From NCBI RefSeq assembly GCF_002127325.2, contig NC_035435.2, forward strand, positions 107,026,382-107,090,381: a stretch of DNA of 64,000 nucleotides. Reading direction: 5' to 3'. Below the pieces are notes generated by a model. The model searched no databases. It was not told where the DNA came from and saw nothing but the letters and a program-made list of their open reading frames with translations. The translations under genes were made by a program, and so were the position numbers. Below, piece after piece: positions 1 to 10,666 of the stretch. Origin of the DNA: Helianthus annuus. Taxonomy: Eukaryota > Streptophyta > Magnoliopsida > Asterales > Asteraceae. The first letter of the stretch is position 1, and every line of letters starts with the position of its first letter.

Positions 1-760
1 AAGCCTACTGATTAGCCTTGATTAACCTAATTTAAATAACAATGCACACACAAACGGGTTAGTAACTAATACAGCAGTTACGACAATTCACGAGATTAAA
101 CCCTCACAACGATTTATAAGTGCAATACTTAACAATTCAACGGATTCACAACGAATGACAGAGTATAGTCCGAGTTCGAACAACACTCAAACATTCAAGT
201 CGAAATCACGATGAATAACAAAGTATAAGCTCAATTTGAGCAGCACTCAAACAATCGTTGGATAGTTACAATCGATCGGACGTTGAATCGTAATAGCGAT
301 CGAGTTATTACCCTGATTGCGGCAGCGTTTCGAGATTAGTGTGTGTTGTGAACTGTTTCTGCTATAACTTAACGTAGGTTTGGAATTTGATCGTCGAACA
401 AATGTCAGAATTCAAGTCCCAAGGCCCTCTATATATACCCGAAATGTGCACCTCCCGCGTGTCGCGGAAGAATACGCGACATCCGTCGCGTGTCGCGGGG
501 CAGGTCCCCCTAGCCTAGGGTAGGCTTGTCATGGGTATAGGCCTGGTGAGTCAACGTTGCTCGAAAATTCAATTTAGACAGCGAGTTTTTATGATAATTA
601 TCAATCAGGGTTTACCCCCTTGAGTTTTAAGGGCCTTGATCCTGATTCTGATTGTTCTATAAATTTTAGGGTTTATGCAAAATTACTTGGGTTTCTCAAT
701 TAGGGTTTCCTTAGTAGATAATTAACCTACTAAGTATTAATTTTAGTGAGAGTTGTTACA
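1..760 (-). mobile_element. Partial LTR of an unidentified retrotransposon, cut by the window start
   Basis: Read on the minus strand the sequence starts TGTAACAACTCTCACTAAA at 760, a typical LTR 5' end, directly where the A1 zinc-knuckle reading frame breaks off. Further in (428-438) lies TATATATAG, a plausible TATA box, so 760 to about 440 would be U3. The CCGCGACACGCG-type GC-rich inverted motifs around 455-500 sit just upstream of the TATA box. The other end and the second target-site copy lie outside the window, so solo LTR and complete element cannot be told apart. AATTG at 761-765 would be the near-side target duplication. No coding region is seen. Confidence 0.6.
428..438 (-). promoter_or_regulatory. 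Putative TATA box of the partial LTR
   Basis: Minus-strand TATATATAG about 320 bp inside the LTR start at 760, the expected place for the U3/R promoter of an LTR retrotransposon. Assignment is by motif and position only. Confidence 0.4.
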
Positions 761-1739
761 AATTGCAATAAGTGGAACATCTTCCAGAATGCTTCTTTTT
801 GCAGGCTTTACAGAATGGTGCAGAGGTAGAACCTATGTTCCTACGGTTGGAATTTCCAGAACGGAATTCTTGAGTAAGCCTTTGGGTTAGGTTTCTCCTC
901 TGGTCTTCTTCTCTAGTACGGATTAATTCATCTGTCAAGGTATTGGCTAGATCTACAGCTTCTTCTATAGTTTGGGGTCTAGCTGCCTTGACTACATGCC
1001 TAATCTCCCCGATTAGTCCCCAGATGTAATGGGAGATTAATACTGGCTCAGGTGAGGCAAGGGTTGGTACTATTTTAGCATATTCAAAGAATGTGGTAGT
1101 ACAACCTTTACTATTTACCCGGTCATCCTAAGGTTCAGAAATTTATTTGCTATCCGTTCCTTTTCATTGGGAGGGCAGAATTTCCTTTCTATCATATTTT
1201 TAAAATACCTCCCATTCCATGTTGTAAACCCTATCACTTCCTTTTGACTGGAGGATAGTGTTCCACCATTCTAAGGCTGAGTTCTTAAACAGATTTGAGG
1301 CAAACATTATCTTGTCTTCTTCAGCACATTTGCTTATTTTTAAAATAGCCTCATTCTTTTCTATCCAGCGTAGAGCTGCAATGGGTCCTTCATTGCCCGA
1401 GAATTCTATTGGTTTATAGGACCAAAATTCTTTATAAGAACAACCATAAGGTATGGTTCTTCTTCTTTTGGGAATGGGCACTTAAAGTATGGGTCCATTG
1501 TTCACGCTGTGTTCAGGTTCAGTTGGTCGCTTACTGCTATGCTTACTTTTATTTTCTGCTTCCTTAACATTTTGGATAATAAATGGCATTGCAACTATGA
1601 TTCCTTGTGCCACTATATGTTGGAGGGCACTATTATCCACTTGGTTTCCATTGTTATTGTTGTTTGGATTCTCATTATTCAGATTATCGTTATTTGGGTG
1701 GTTATCAATCTGGTTTTCCTGGTTCACTTCGTTGTCCAT
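761..1739 (-). pseudogene. A1 gag (Ty3/gypsy), broken and truncated
   Basis: Gag of element A1: the capsid precursor that packages the element RNA. Translation from the ATG at 1737-1739 gives an Asn-rich N-terminus (MDNEVNQENQ...), then a basic stretch (PKRRR) and a Retrotrans_gag-type region containing FSGNEG, ALRWIEK, ALEWWNTIL and MEWE. It resumes near 938 with TDELIRTREEDQRRNL and a zinc-knuckle start (CKACKKKHSGRC). The A2 copy at 34595-35841 aligns with it throughout. Breaks: a TAA at about 1482 where A2 has Gln, a frameshift after MEWE near 1205, and loss of everything after the first zinc-knuckle cysteines because an LTR is inserted at 760. Non-functional as it stands. Confidence 0.85.
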
Positions 1740-1976
1740 CTGATTTTTTTAAACATTTACCACATATTAATATCACAAAATAATATTTGAATATAGCCAA
1801 TCACATGTCACACACTTTTTGGTCAAAAGCGTCGATCATTGCGACTTTACTCTATTCATATAATATGCATCTATTACACACCAGTACTGATTTTAAAATT
1901 ACAATACCGACTGAAATTTAAAGTTACTCTACTAGTAATAGGTATTCGTAGTTTTTTTTATACACACGTATTATAT

Positions 1977-2027
1977 ATTATTTTATTATATTATTATTAT
2001 ATTATATTATATTATATTATATTATTA

Positions 2028-2094
<67 letters not shown>
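1977..2094. repeat. (ATT)n microsatellite between ORF1 and gag of A1
   Basis: About 118 bp of nearly pure ATT/ATATT repeats in the spacer between the upstream ORF and gag of A1. A2 has a microsatellite of the same composition at the equivalent place (34293-34366), so the repeat belongs to the family and did not arise at this locus alone. The rest of 1740-2114 is AT-rich spacer without a supported ORF. Confidence 0.9.
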
Positions 2095-2095
<1 letters not shown>

Positions 2096-2114
2096 ACCTT
2101 CTCCACCATCATTC

Positions 2115-2972
2115 CTACGGATATGGATTCATCCAGAAATCCATATTGCGCTCGTCGTACTTCCAGACGAGTCGCTCTCCCACCTGTCTCATTCGTTCAC
2201 TATTCTCTAAAATTTCCCCAAATGTCCTAAGTTCTAGTACGTTTTCTGCACTCATTGGGGGTGCAGGTTATAGGACTGGGTTCGGAATCTGGGGTGCGGG
2301 TCCCTGGTATGGAGGTGTAGGGGCCTGAAATGGGTAAGGATTCTCTAAGATCTCCCTAATGTACACATCGTTGTCGAAATAGGGATCTAGAGGATCTAAC
2401 CCTGGGTAGGCTCCTAGGTTTTGCATGGGCATGTCTTCGTGTATCGGGTAACGTTGCACATAGTCCATGTTGTCGTCCCACCATGGGTCGTAATTTGGGT
2501 CTAAGGGATTTGGTGCGGGTACCCTAGGTATTTCTTCAGGATTGAAATCATGCATTTCTACTTGATTTTCAAGGTTTTCTATCTCCATTGGTTGGTCAGG
2601 AATTGGTGGTTGTGGTTGGGGTGCTAACATTTGCTCCATGTTTGGGTCATCTGTAGTGGTTGCTAAAATACGGATATTGGCTATACCCCTATTAAGCATA
2701 TCCTGGGCATAAGCATCGGTTTCTTTTTTGGCTGCGGCTAATGCTCTCTGGTCTTGTAACTTTTTCATACGCTTTCTACGCTCATGTGCTCCCCTACTGA
2801 ACCATCCCCTCTTTTTCTGAGGAAATGGCTCTTCAGATTGAGCCTTAAATACGAATATTCCTTCTTCCGTATCAGCAGAGTACCCTGAGAGGGCAGGCTG
2901 AGAAGAGGCACCTTCGCTTCTAGGCGAACCAGACAATTGACGGTACGCGTCAGATGGTCCTTGGTCGCTCAT
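2115..2972 (-). pseudogene. A1 upstream ORF (ORF1), unknown function
   Basis: A separate reading frame upstream of gag, starting at the ATG at 2972 (MSDQGPSDAYRQ); an ATG five codons further up also exists. The protein is hydrophilic. It opens with a Ser/Gly-rich N-terminus, then FKAQSEEPFP and a basic helix-like stretch (AHERRKRMKKLQDQRALAAAKK). A Pro/Asp/Trp-rich middle follows (PNPLDPNYDPWWDD, then DPLDPYFDND), and the C-terminus has ERLVWKYDERN. An in-frame TAA at about 2268 interrupts it; the frame then continues to a natural stop at 2115. A2 carries the same ORF at 33485-34290, which argues it was once under coding constraint. I recognise no enzymatic domain. It could be a gag-related structural protein made from its own frame. 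Confidence 0.7.
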
Positions 2973-3104
2973 ACTGTAAACTAACAAATAGTCAAATAAC
3001 GCATAACAAGAAAAAACAATTTTGCACGTATTCCCGTTATTTATTTCCTAACACATTGAATTTTGGTGTCAGCAGAACACTTCTGTGGCAGAATGAGTGG
3101 CTTA

Positions 3105-3116
3105 GCTCTGATACCA
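3105..3116 (-). other. A1 primer-binding site (initiator Met tRNA type)
   Basis: Minus-strand TGGTATCAGAGC, complementary to the 3' end of plant initiator tRNA-Met. It lies five bases inside the A1 LTR end at 3122 and just upstream of the ORF1 leader (2973-3104). Confidence 0.9.
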
Positions 3117-3121
3117 CCTTC

Positions 3122-3637
3122 TTTCGCAACCCCCGTCCCCCTATTACAACCCGGGAACGGGCGGCCATGGCCAGTTTCGGTGGTATCCTGTTTTTGTCTC
3201 ATTTGGCAGCGGAATTTTTCATCAGGACCGTAGTTAGGAAATATTTTATCAAAGTAAAATACCACACTTTCAGCATATTAAACACATGGGTAAAACCCAA
3301 GTTTTTAGTACACACTGTTTCATAGGAATAAATCCTATTTTTATTTAATAAAAACATCTTTTCTTTTAGGTAACTTTATTGCCACTTTTCCAAGCCTTCA
3401 GTGCTGTCCAGCTGGCTTCTATTTGGCTTTCACAAATTGTTACTTGAAACGCATTTTAAAAACGTTTTGTTAGTGGGAAATACTAGTGAGTGAATCCCAG
3501 TTCAATCAAGTTTTAATAAAAACCATTGTACAGTATTGAGGGTGCTTCCGCAATTACATTTGTTTCCAAGTCATATCAATTAACACCCACGGTACTTTCG
3601 TTCCGACTTATGGTCATGTTACTCCTCGCAAGGCAGT
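3122..3637 (-). mobile_element. A1 5' LTR, segment 1 (U5 side)
   Basis: Reverse-complement match to the A2 LTR at about 39980-40488. Shared landmarks are the GCCAAATAGAAGCCAGCTGG stretch, the GGTATTTTACT stretch and the GGGGGTTGCG end. The final bases are GCGAAA where A2 has GCGACA. The segment stops at 3637 where solo LTR T2 is inserted. Confidence 0.85.
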
Positions 3638-5308
3638 TGATGCGTGTTAGTGTGTATATGTTTTAGGTGTATATTTTAAGCCCTTTTACACTTTTTTAGC
3701 CAAGTTTTAAATTTATAAAACACGATATTTACTAACACTCAACACACATATGGGCAAGTGCACCCATCGTGGGCGTAGTATAGTGTTTGTAAGATACCGA
3801 GGTCGTCCAAGGACACAAGAGCTTTTAGTACCGGTTTATCCTCAACGTCTAATCAAATCAAAATGTTAGAAAAAGATTTTTAAACTAAGAACATAAAACT
3901 AACTAAAATGCTGAAAATAAAAATAATAGTAAAAACAGATAGACAAGATAAATCACTTGGATCCGACTCGTGTGTTAGTGTACCTTTGATTATTTTCGCA
4001 CTTTTGCACTTGTTTAAGAGATTATCTTAGTTATTGTAGTAGGCCCCTCTTTTGAAGGTGACGTTACCCTCAACCCAGTAGTTTGAGTCAGCAATGATAC
4101 AATCCTAAAGGGTCGGATTATTGAAAGATAATTAATTAAGTTATTAATGCATAATGTGGTAGGCCCCTCTTTTGAAGGCGACGTTACCCTCGGCTAAGTA
4201 GTCTGAGTCAGCAGGGATACATTCCTAAGTAGCCGGGTTAAAGTTTTAATAGTAGTATAACTTATGAGGGGATCAAAGAGTTTGGACCCCCGCCATCCAA
4301 TACCTTTGGGTATTGAAGGAGGTCCTACTAAATTTGACCCAGGTCCTTTGCAGGATCTATACACTGAACAATGGCAAGACTCTTACCAAACCGTTCCCCT
4401 AACCCCCGACCAGGTAGCCAACATACCTCCATATAGACCGTGGAGATATGAATGGTGAAAATCTTTTATTTTATATAGACAGTAAAATAATGCCAAGACA
4501 CCACGGACAAACGATAAGGAAGAATCACCTTCAACATAAGAAACTAGTAATTAAAGTCATAATACAAAACCAATTAAAAAGTGCAAAAGATTAAAAATAA
4601 TAAGTATTACACTAAAAACTTGTCTTCACCAAGTGATGTAAGAGACTTAGGCAAACATGGCCTTTGATTGTCAAGAACTCTTACGATCAATCTTGGATCC
4701 CGAGACGACTCACACACTCTATGATGGACAATGGATGATGGTGGTGGATGATGGTGTTATGGTGGTGGTGGGTGGTGGGTGAAGTGTGAGAGAGGTGGTG
4801 CCAAGGGATTAGTTGAAATGGCTCCAAACACTCCTATTTATAGGCTGAACAGAAGCCTGGGCACGGCCCCGTGTCCATCTGACACTCTCTCTCTTCATTA
4901 ATTGTAATTCACAATTACAATAAATGCGCCTGCAGCAACCTGACCACGCCCCGGTGTCCGCTGGGCACGGCCCCGTGGTGGGCAATAGAAGCTTCTATAG
5001 GTTTGTCTTTTCTGTTGCTTCTTGGGCACGGCCCTGTGCTCGCTGAGCACGGGGCGTGTTCAGTCTTCTGGCTTCTCTGTTTTGCTTGGGGAGATGCTGT
5101 TGAGGGGTCGGGCATATCACTTTTGTTCCTTTTCTTGTATTTTTGTTAGATTTTGCTGTCTTTTTGCTTCTTTTGTTATTTCGAGCTCATTTAATCCTGA
5201 AAACATAAAAGGAAGACAAAAGCATACTTTTTCCAACATTAGTACTAAAAAAGGGTTAGTTTTAAGCCACAATTGATGTAATTTATATGTTGCATTTTGT
5301 GCACATCA
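3638..5308 (-). mobile_element. T2: solo LTR of the T (gag-only) family
   Basis: 1671-bp LTR running TGATGCGTG to CACATCA on the plus strand. It is bounded by the 5-bp duplication GCAGT (3633-3637 and 5309-5313) and inserted in the A1 LTR. It matches the T1 LTRs (5828-7521 and 11943-13636) along its whole length but is visibly more diverged and 23 bp shorter. By T1 orientation its promoter reads on the minus strand, with TATAAATAG at 4834-4842. No internal sequence remains, so recombination between two LTRs is the likely origin. Small ORFs within it are LTR sequence and probably not genes. Confidence 0.95.
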
Positions 5309-5313
5309 GCAGT

Positions 5314-5827
5314 AACAAATTTTGTATACGAAACCCCAAATTTACCGACGATAATTGTATCCTTACAAATACGCAATAACTGCTTAATGTATAATTAATT
5401 AAGTGAGGTTTTGTAAAAACAGTTTGCAAAAAGGAGATTACTCACATTGCTGTCTTAGATTATCCTTTAGGGTTTCCTGGTGAAAATCTATAAATTACAC
5501 AAATGCACGCGTTTTAGTATAATAACCCATTTTAACATTAGTAATACCCTCCCCGAGACGGCATTCCAACGACTACGTCGGGCAGAACCACGACAGCCGT
5601 TACGGAACCCTAGATCAATCGGGCAGAGTATCTAATACGTCTCCAGGGGTTATGATACTTTCATCGGAGCAGAACCTCGCTATTTAGGGGGTATAATACC
5701 CGTATATAATGCCTACTGTGAGACAATTTCGCTTAGAAAGAAAGAAATGAACGATTTTTGATGAAACCTGATGCCTGCTACTTATAGTGCCACATTCGAC
5801 TTTTACGCGGCCCGCGTAAACATAAAC
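5314..5827 (-). mobile_element. A1 5' LTR, segment 2 (R/U3 part)
   Basis: Continues segment 1 after the T2 duplication. It matches the A2 LTR at about 39510-39980 in reverse complement, including TAACGGCTGTCGTGGTTCT and the GGGTATTATACCCCCTAAAT stretch. A TATA-like CACTATAAG lies near 5775-5800 on the minus strand, where A2 has CACTATAAA. The segment ends at 5827 where T1 is inserted. Confidence 0.85.
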
Positions 5828-7521
5828 TGATGCGTGTTAGTGTATATATGTTTTTAGATGTTTATTTAAGCCCTTTTTACACTTTTAGCCAAGTTTTAAA
5901 TTTATAAAACACGATATTTACTAACACTAAGCACACATATGGGCAAGTGCACCCATCGTGGACGTAGTATAGTGTTGGTAAGATACCGAGGTCGTCCAAG
6001 GACACAAGAGCTTTTAATACCGGTTTATCCTCAACGTCTAATCAAATCAAAAAGTTAGAAAAATGTTTTAAACTAAGAAAAATAAAAACTAACTAAATGC
6101 TGAAAAATAAAATAAATAAAAACAGATAGACAAGATGAATCACTTGGATCCGACACGTGTATTAGTATAACCTTTGATTATTTTCGCACTTTTGCACTTG
6201 TTTAAGAGATTATCTTAGTTATTGTAGTAGGCCCCTCTTTTGAAGGCGACGTTACCCTCAACCCAGTAGTTTGAGTCAGCAAGGATACAATCCTAAAGGG
6301 TCGGATTATTGAAAGATAATGAATTAAGTTATTAATGCAAATTATGGTAGGCCCCGCTTTTGGCGGTGACGTTACCCTCGGCTAAGTAGTCTGAGTCAGC
6401 AGGGATACAGTCCTAAATAGCCGGGTTATAGTATTAATAGTAGTTAGCTTATGAGGGGGTCAAAGAGTTTGGATCCCCGCCATCCAATACCTATGGGCAT
6501 TGAAGGAGATCCTACTAAATTTGACCCAGGTCCCAAGCAGGACCTCTAAACGCTGAACAAGGGCAAGACCTTTACCAAACCGTTCCCTTAACCCCCGACC
6601 AGGTAGCCAACATACCTCCATATAGACCGTGGAGATATGAATGGTGAAAATCTTTTATTTTATATAGACAGTAAAATAATGCCAAGACACCACGGACAAA
6701 CGATAAGGAAAGATCACCTTCAACATAAGTAACTAGTTATTAAAGTCATTAATACAAAACCAAATAAAAAGTGCAAAAGATTAAAAATAAAAAGTATTAT
6801 ACTAAACACTTGTCTTCACCAAGTGATGTAAGAGACTTAGGCAAACATGGCCTTGATTGTCAAGAACTCTTACGATCAATCTTGGATCCCGAGACGACTC
6901 ACACACTCTATGATGGACAATGGATGATGGTGGTGGATGATGGTGTTATGGTGATGATGGGTGGTGGATGAAGTGTGAGAGAGGTGGTGTGCCAAGGGAT
7001 GAGAGAGAATGAAACCAAGCTCCTCTATTTATAGGCTGAACAGAACGCTGGACACGGCCCCGTGTCCGCTGGACACGGCCCCGTGCCCGTCTGACATTCT
7101 CTCTCTTCATTAATTGTAATTGCGAATTACAATTAATGCGCCTGCTGTACTTTCAACACGCCCCCCGTGTCCGCTGGGCACGGCCCCGTGGTGAGCAATG
7201 GAAGCTTCTACTGGTTTGTCTTTTCTGCTGCTTCCTGGGCACGCCCCCGTGTTCACTGGACACGGGGCGTGTTCAGACTTCTGTTCTCTTCTCTTTGTCT
7301 TGGGAGGTGCCGTTGAGGGTCCGGGCAGTTTACTTTTGTTCCTTTTCTTGTATTTATGGTAGAATTAGTGGTCTTTTTGCTTCTTTTGTGATTTTGAGCT
7401 CATTTCATCCTGAAAATACAAAAGGAAGACAAAAACACTCTTTTTCCAACATTAGTACTTAAAAAGGGTTAGTTTTATGCCTTAATAGATGTGTTTTATA
7501 TGTTGCATTTTACACACATCA
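5828..7521 (-). mobile_element. T1 3' LTR
   Basis: TGATGCGTG to CACATCA, 1694 bp. It is the downstream LTR in element orientation because the PPT adjoins it at 7522. TATAAATAG on the minus strand is at 7025-7033. Paired CACGGCCCCGTG-like palindromes occur at about 7050-7090, 7155-7190 and 7235-7270. Confidence 0.95.
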
Positions 7522-9298
7522 AATACCCCCACACTTGAACTTTTGCTTGTCCTCAAGCAAAACTCTTTTAATGTGGCTTACACTCCCAAATGGAATAGGT
7601 AGAAGAGAAGTTTTTTAACTTGTCCTAGAGTGTCGGGAATCCAAGGTTTGTATAGGTTCTATTTTTATTTTATTTACAATCTTATTCGTCATGGCTTATT
7701 TTGAACTTTTCATAAGATAAACTACTTATTTGGGCATAGCATGCCTTATTAAAATTCCATTTATATACAAGTTCACATACCTCACGGGAGATCACTCAAT
7801 CACTCGGCCGAAGGTGTATATTTAAGTGAATCGCTCGAGAGCGGCACAGATTTACATTCTCCATATGCTTGCCAAGCGATCAATCCTCCTCCTTTTTAAC
7901 TTTTTACCTTTGTAAATATCAAGAGGTCTTTTGGGGTGAAGGCTTGGGTTTAAAGGTGGGTGGTTGGTTAGTGGTTAGTAAAAAGGGCGAAAATCGTAAC
8001 AAGTGTCGGTTTTCGTGAAATACCTTATTTTTGGTGACATTTATTTTTGAAGTATTTCTCCAAACAAGCTTTTTGTAGCTTATGTTTGTTTTTGACTTCA
8101 TTCATTTTTTTTTTTTTTTTTGTCACGTAAAGGGTATGTTTATGAAAAACCGAGTTTGTTACTAAAATAAAGGTGAAAAAATGAAAAAGGTTTTTGGTGG
8201 GTAAAAAAAAATTGTTTTGGGGGTAATGAAATGAAAAGTTTAGGCTCAAAGGGGTTTTCTAGGGGGGTTTTGGGTAGGTAAAAAAAATTGAAAAATAATG
8301 GTTTTGAAAGAAAATAGTTAGTCCTAATGCCTCCATCATTTACTTACTTGGGTTTAAGTTGGTAAGGACCGGGAATGTATCGTCGTGGCAAGTTCTAGAT
8401 TTGTAAAGACCGAGCGGCTATTCACACAAGAAACGAAAAATGAGCATTTAATCTAAATATGTGTATTTTTATGCTCAATAAAGGCTCAAAACTCACTTTT
8501 TGTGGGAATGGGTTTTTAATGTGACCAAGCATATATAATCGAATTTTAGCTAGACTTGTTATACCGTTTCATAATTTTCTTATGTTAGTTCTTTTTATCA
8601 CGACGCTATCGGTTGTAAGTTTGTAAAAATATAACCCTTTTATAACTTGTTATTCCCAACTTAAACTAAGACAAGTAAATAAAAAAAATGAAAAAGTTTT
8701 TGAAAAAATTTGGGGTGTTTAGCGGTTCCAATAGAGTTTTGTGTAAGGCTTGTTTTAGGATTTTGCAAAATTCCAAGGTTTTAGCATCCCCCCCACACTT
8801 AAATTACACATTGTCCTCAATGTGTCCAAAAATAAAGTTTTTGGTTGATTAGAATATGTAAAAGTGTGTTTAAAAACAAAGATTTGTGTTACTGGCGCTC
8901 TGGACACGGCCCCGTGTTGACCGGGCACGGCCCCGTGGTCAAGTGCCAGTAACAAAAATTATAGAAGTGAAACAGAAGCCTGGACACGGGGGCGTGTTCG
9001 CTGAACACGGCCCGTGTCCAGTTACCTGAACTGGGTGATTTCCTGCAGGGGGCTCAGCACGGGGCCGTGTTGGTTGGGCACGGCCCGTGTGGAGCCTTCT
9101 GTTATGGAGATTTTTGTCGGTTTGTTCTGTTCTTCTGCATGGTTCCATTTTTTCTCGTTCCCTTTTTCATCCATTACCACCATGAGTGTGATTTATTCTG
9201 CAAAAACTAAAAGATTAAACTAAACTAAGGATAGGTCCGCGGAATGCCTCCGTGGTGCGCCACGTTTATAAGGGTCCTTGGCTAGACCCAATTCCCGG
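7522..9298. other. Non-coding 3' part of T1 where pol would be expected
   Basis: About 1.8 kb between the T1 protease frame and the 3' LTR. I see no reverse transcriptase, RNase H, integrase or envelope motif on either strand. It contains homopolymer and GGGTTTT-rich stretches (7900-8300). Two pairs of CACGGCCCCGTG-type palindromes lie at about 8900-8940 and 8985-9100, like those in the LTR and in the gag leader. The stretch next to the LTR (7522-7534) is the polypurine tract. Confidence 0.7.
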
Positions 9299-10666
9299 TC
9301 ACACGTCTTTTGATTGGGGTGCCTTGCCTCCCAAGTTACACCGTCGGAGAGCGGCATCCAAGCTTGAGTCGATAACCTTCATGTAGTGGATCGGGTCGTC
9401 ATCCTCTATTCTTTTCCCAACTCCGAACTTTACCTCATCGTCCCCATATCTCAAAGTTAGTGTCCCGTCATTCATGTCCACTACTGCTTGTGCGGTGGCA
9501 AGGAAAGGTCTCCCTAGAATAAGAGGGACCTCGGTGTCTTCCTCCATGTCGAGTATGACAAAGTCAACAGGATAAACGAATCTGCTTACCCTTACCAAGA
9601 CATTCTCGATGACACCTTGCGGGAACTTGACCGATCGATCCGCGAGTTGTATGCTTATTTTTGTGGGGCTTGTGGTTCCCAAGCCAAGCCTTTTGAACAT
9701 TGAAGAGGGCATGAGGTTAATGCTAGCCCCTAAGTCGGCCAAGGCATTGCGAACGGGAGATTCCCCTATTGAGCACGGAATCGTGAAACTTCCGGGATCG
9801 ATCTTTTTTTCGGGTAGTTTATTGAGCACGAGGGCAGAGCATTCTTCGCCTAAATTAACTAATTGCAAATTTTCAATTTTCTTTTTATGTGTAAGGAAGT
9901 CCCTCATAAATTTAGAGTATTTGGGCATTTGGGTTAGGACTTCGATAAAAGGAATATTGACATGCAATTGTTTTAGCAAACTTTCGAATTTTGCGAATTG
10001 CTCGTTGGTTTTTTGACGAATTAACCTACCGGGGTACGGAACCCGAGGAGCCTTGGTAGGCTCTGTTGATGGGTGAGGGTCCTTCTCCTGCAGATTTGTT
10101 GGCGTTGATTCTTCCGCGGCTGGAGGTACTTCTGCAGGCCCTACGGTCCGGTTTCGTAGCGTGATGAGGTGAACTTGCGCCTTCGGGTTGGTTTCGGTAT
10201 TGCTGGGTAATGCGCCTTGTGGTCTTTCGGAAAAATTTTGAGCTAGTTGATTTATTTGTTTTTCTATGTTTTGAATGCTAGCCTGTTGATTCCTAAAGTT
10301 TGATTCTAATTGTAGGAATCTTTCCGAATTTTTCTTGTCAGTGTCAGAGACGAGGCGAGATATAGTATCTTCGAGCCTTTCTCTTCCACTTTGTTGTTGA
10401 GTGAAATTTTGTGACTCATTTCTTGATTTCTGAAAGTTTGTTCGTTGTGGTTGTTGGTTACTACTATTGCCTGGCTCCCTCCAACCAAGGTTTGGGTGGT
10501 TTCGCCATCCTTGGTTGAAGGTCCCTGTTGGAGGACCCGATGGCCTAGGTTTATTATCAATGTAGTTTACCATTTCTTGTTGATCGTCCGTTTCTTTCAT
10601 GCAACTCCAATTTTCATGTGACCCACCACACCCCTCACAAGCCATAACCGAGACTGTTTTTGTCAT
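9299..10666 (-). CDS. T1 gag C-terminus plus aspartic protease domain
   Basis: 455 codons from ATG 10666. Near the start is a short zinc-knuckle-like CEGCGGSHENWSC (CX2CX3HX4C, one residue short of the canonical CX2CX4HX4C). A Gln/Asn-rich linker follows, with a possible coiled coil (ESNFRNQQASIQNIEKQINQ). The retropepsin-like domain lies around residues 290-400: the FTIPCSIG strand, the active-site motif LADLGASINLM (the family variant of D-S/T-G) and the flap/helix region LILGRPFLAT, typical of Athila/Tat gypsy proteases. The frame differs from the upstream gag ORF and overlaps it by 32 bases. A homopolymer (T-run at about 10668-10680, A-run in sense) at the junction suggests a one-base indel or a frameshift site. 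The product would process Gag. It ends without entering RT. Confidence 0.85.
   Translation of the reverse strand: MTKTVSVMACEGCGGSHENWSCMKETDDQQEMVNYIDNKPRPSGPPTGTFNQGWRNHPNLGWREPGNSSNQQPQRTNFQKSRNESQNFTQQQSGRERLEDTISRLVSDTDKKNSERFLQLESNFRNQQASIQNIEKQINQLAQNFSERPQGALPSNTETNPKAQVHLITLRNRTVGPAEVPPAAEESTPTNLQEKDPHPSTEPTKAPRVPYPGRLIRQKTNEQFAKFESLLKQLHVNIPFIEVLTQMPKYSKFMRDFLTHKKKIENLQLVNLGEECSALVLNKLPEKKIDPGSFTIPCSIGESPVRNALADLGASINLMPSSMFKRLGLGTTSPTKISIQLADRSVKFPQGVIENVLVRVSRFVYPVDFVILDMEEDTEVPLILGRPFLATAQAVVDMNDGTLTLRYGDDEVKFGVGKRIEDDDPIHYMKVIDSSLDAALRRCNLGGKAPQSKDV

Noticed and set aside
1839..2096. Leucine-rich ORF across the (ATT)n tract
   Set aside because: A translation of a microsatellite, on the strand opposite to the A1 genes.
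6771..7462. Short ORFs in the T-family LTRs (QKIKNKKYYTKHLSSPSD and RLLYFQHAPRVRWARPRG types)
   Set aside because: Present in each LTR because the LTRs are near copies. They lie around the promoter and leader, lack known domains, and T2 does not keep them intact.
7900..8330. Possible envelope-like or accessory ORF in the T1 3' region
   Set aside because: Frames are short, dominated by Phe/Lys from homopolymers, and show no signal peptide plus transmembrane arrangement.
9609..10016. Plus-strand 135-codon ORF opposite the T1 protease
   Set aside because: A mirror-strand frame of a well-supported minus-strand protease domain, with no motif of its own.
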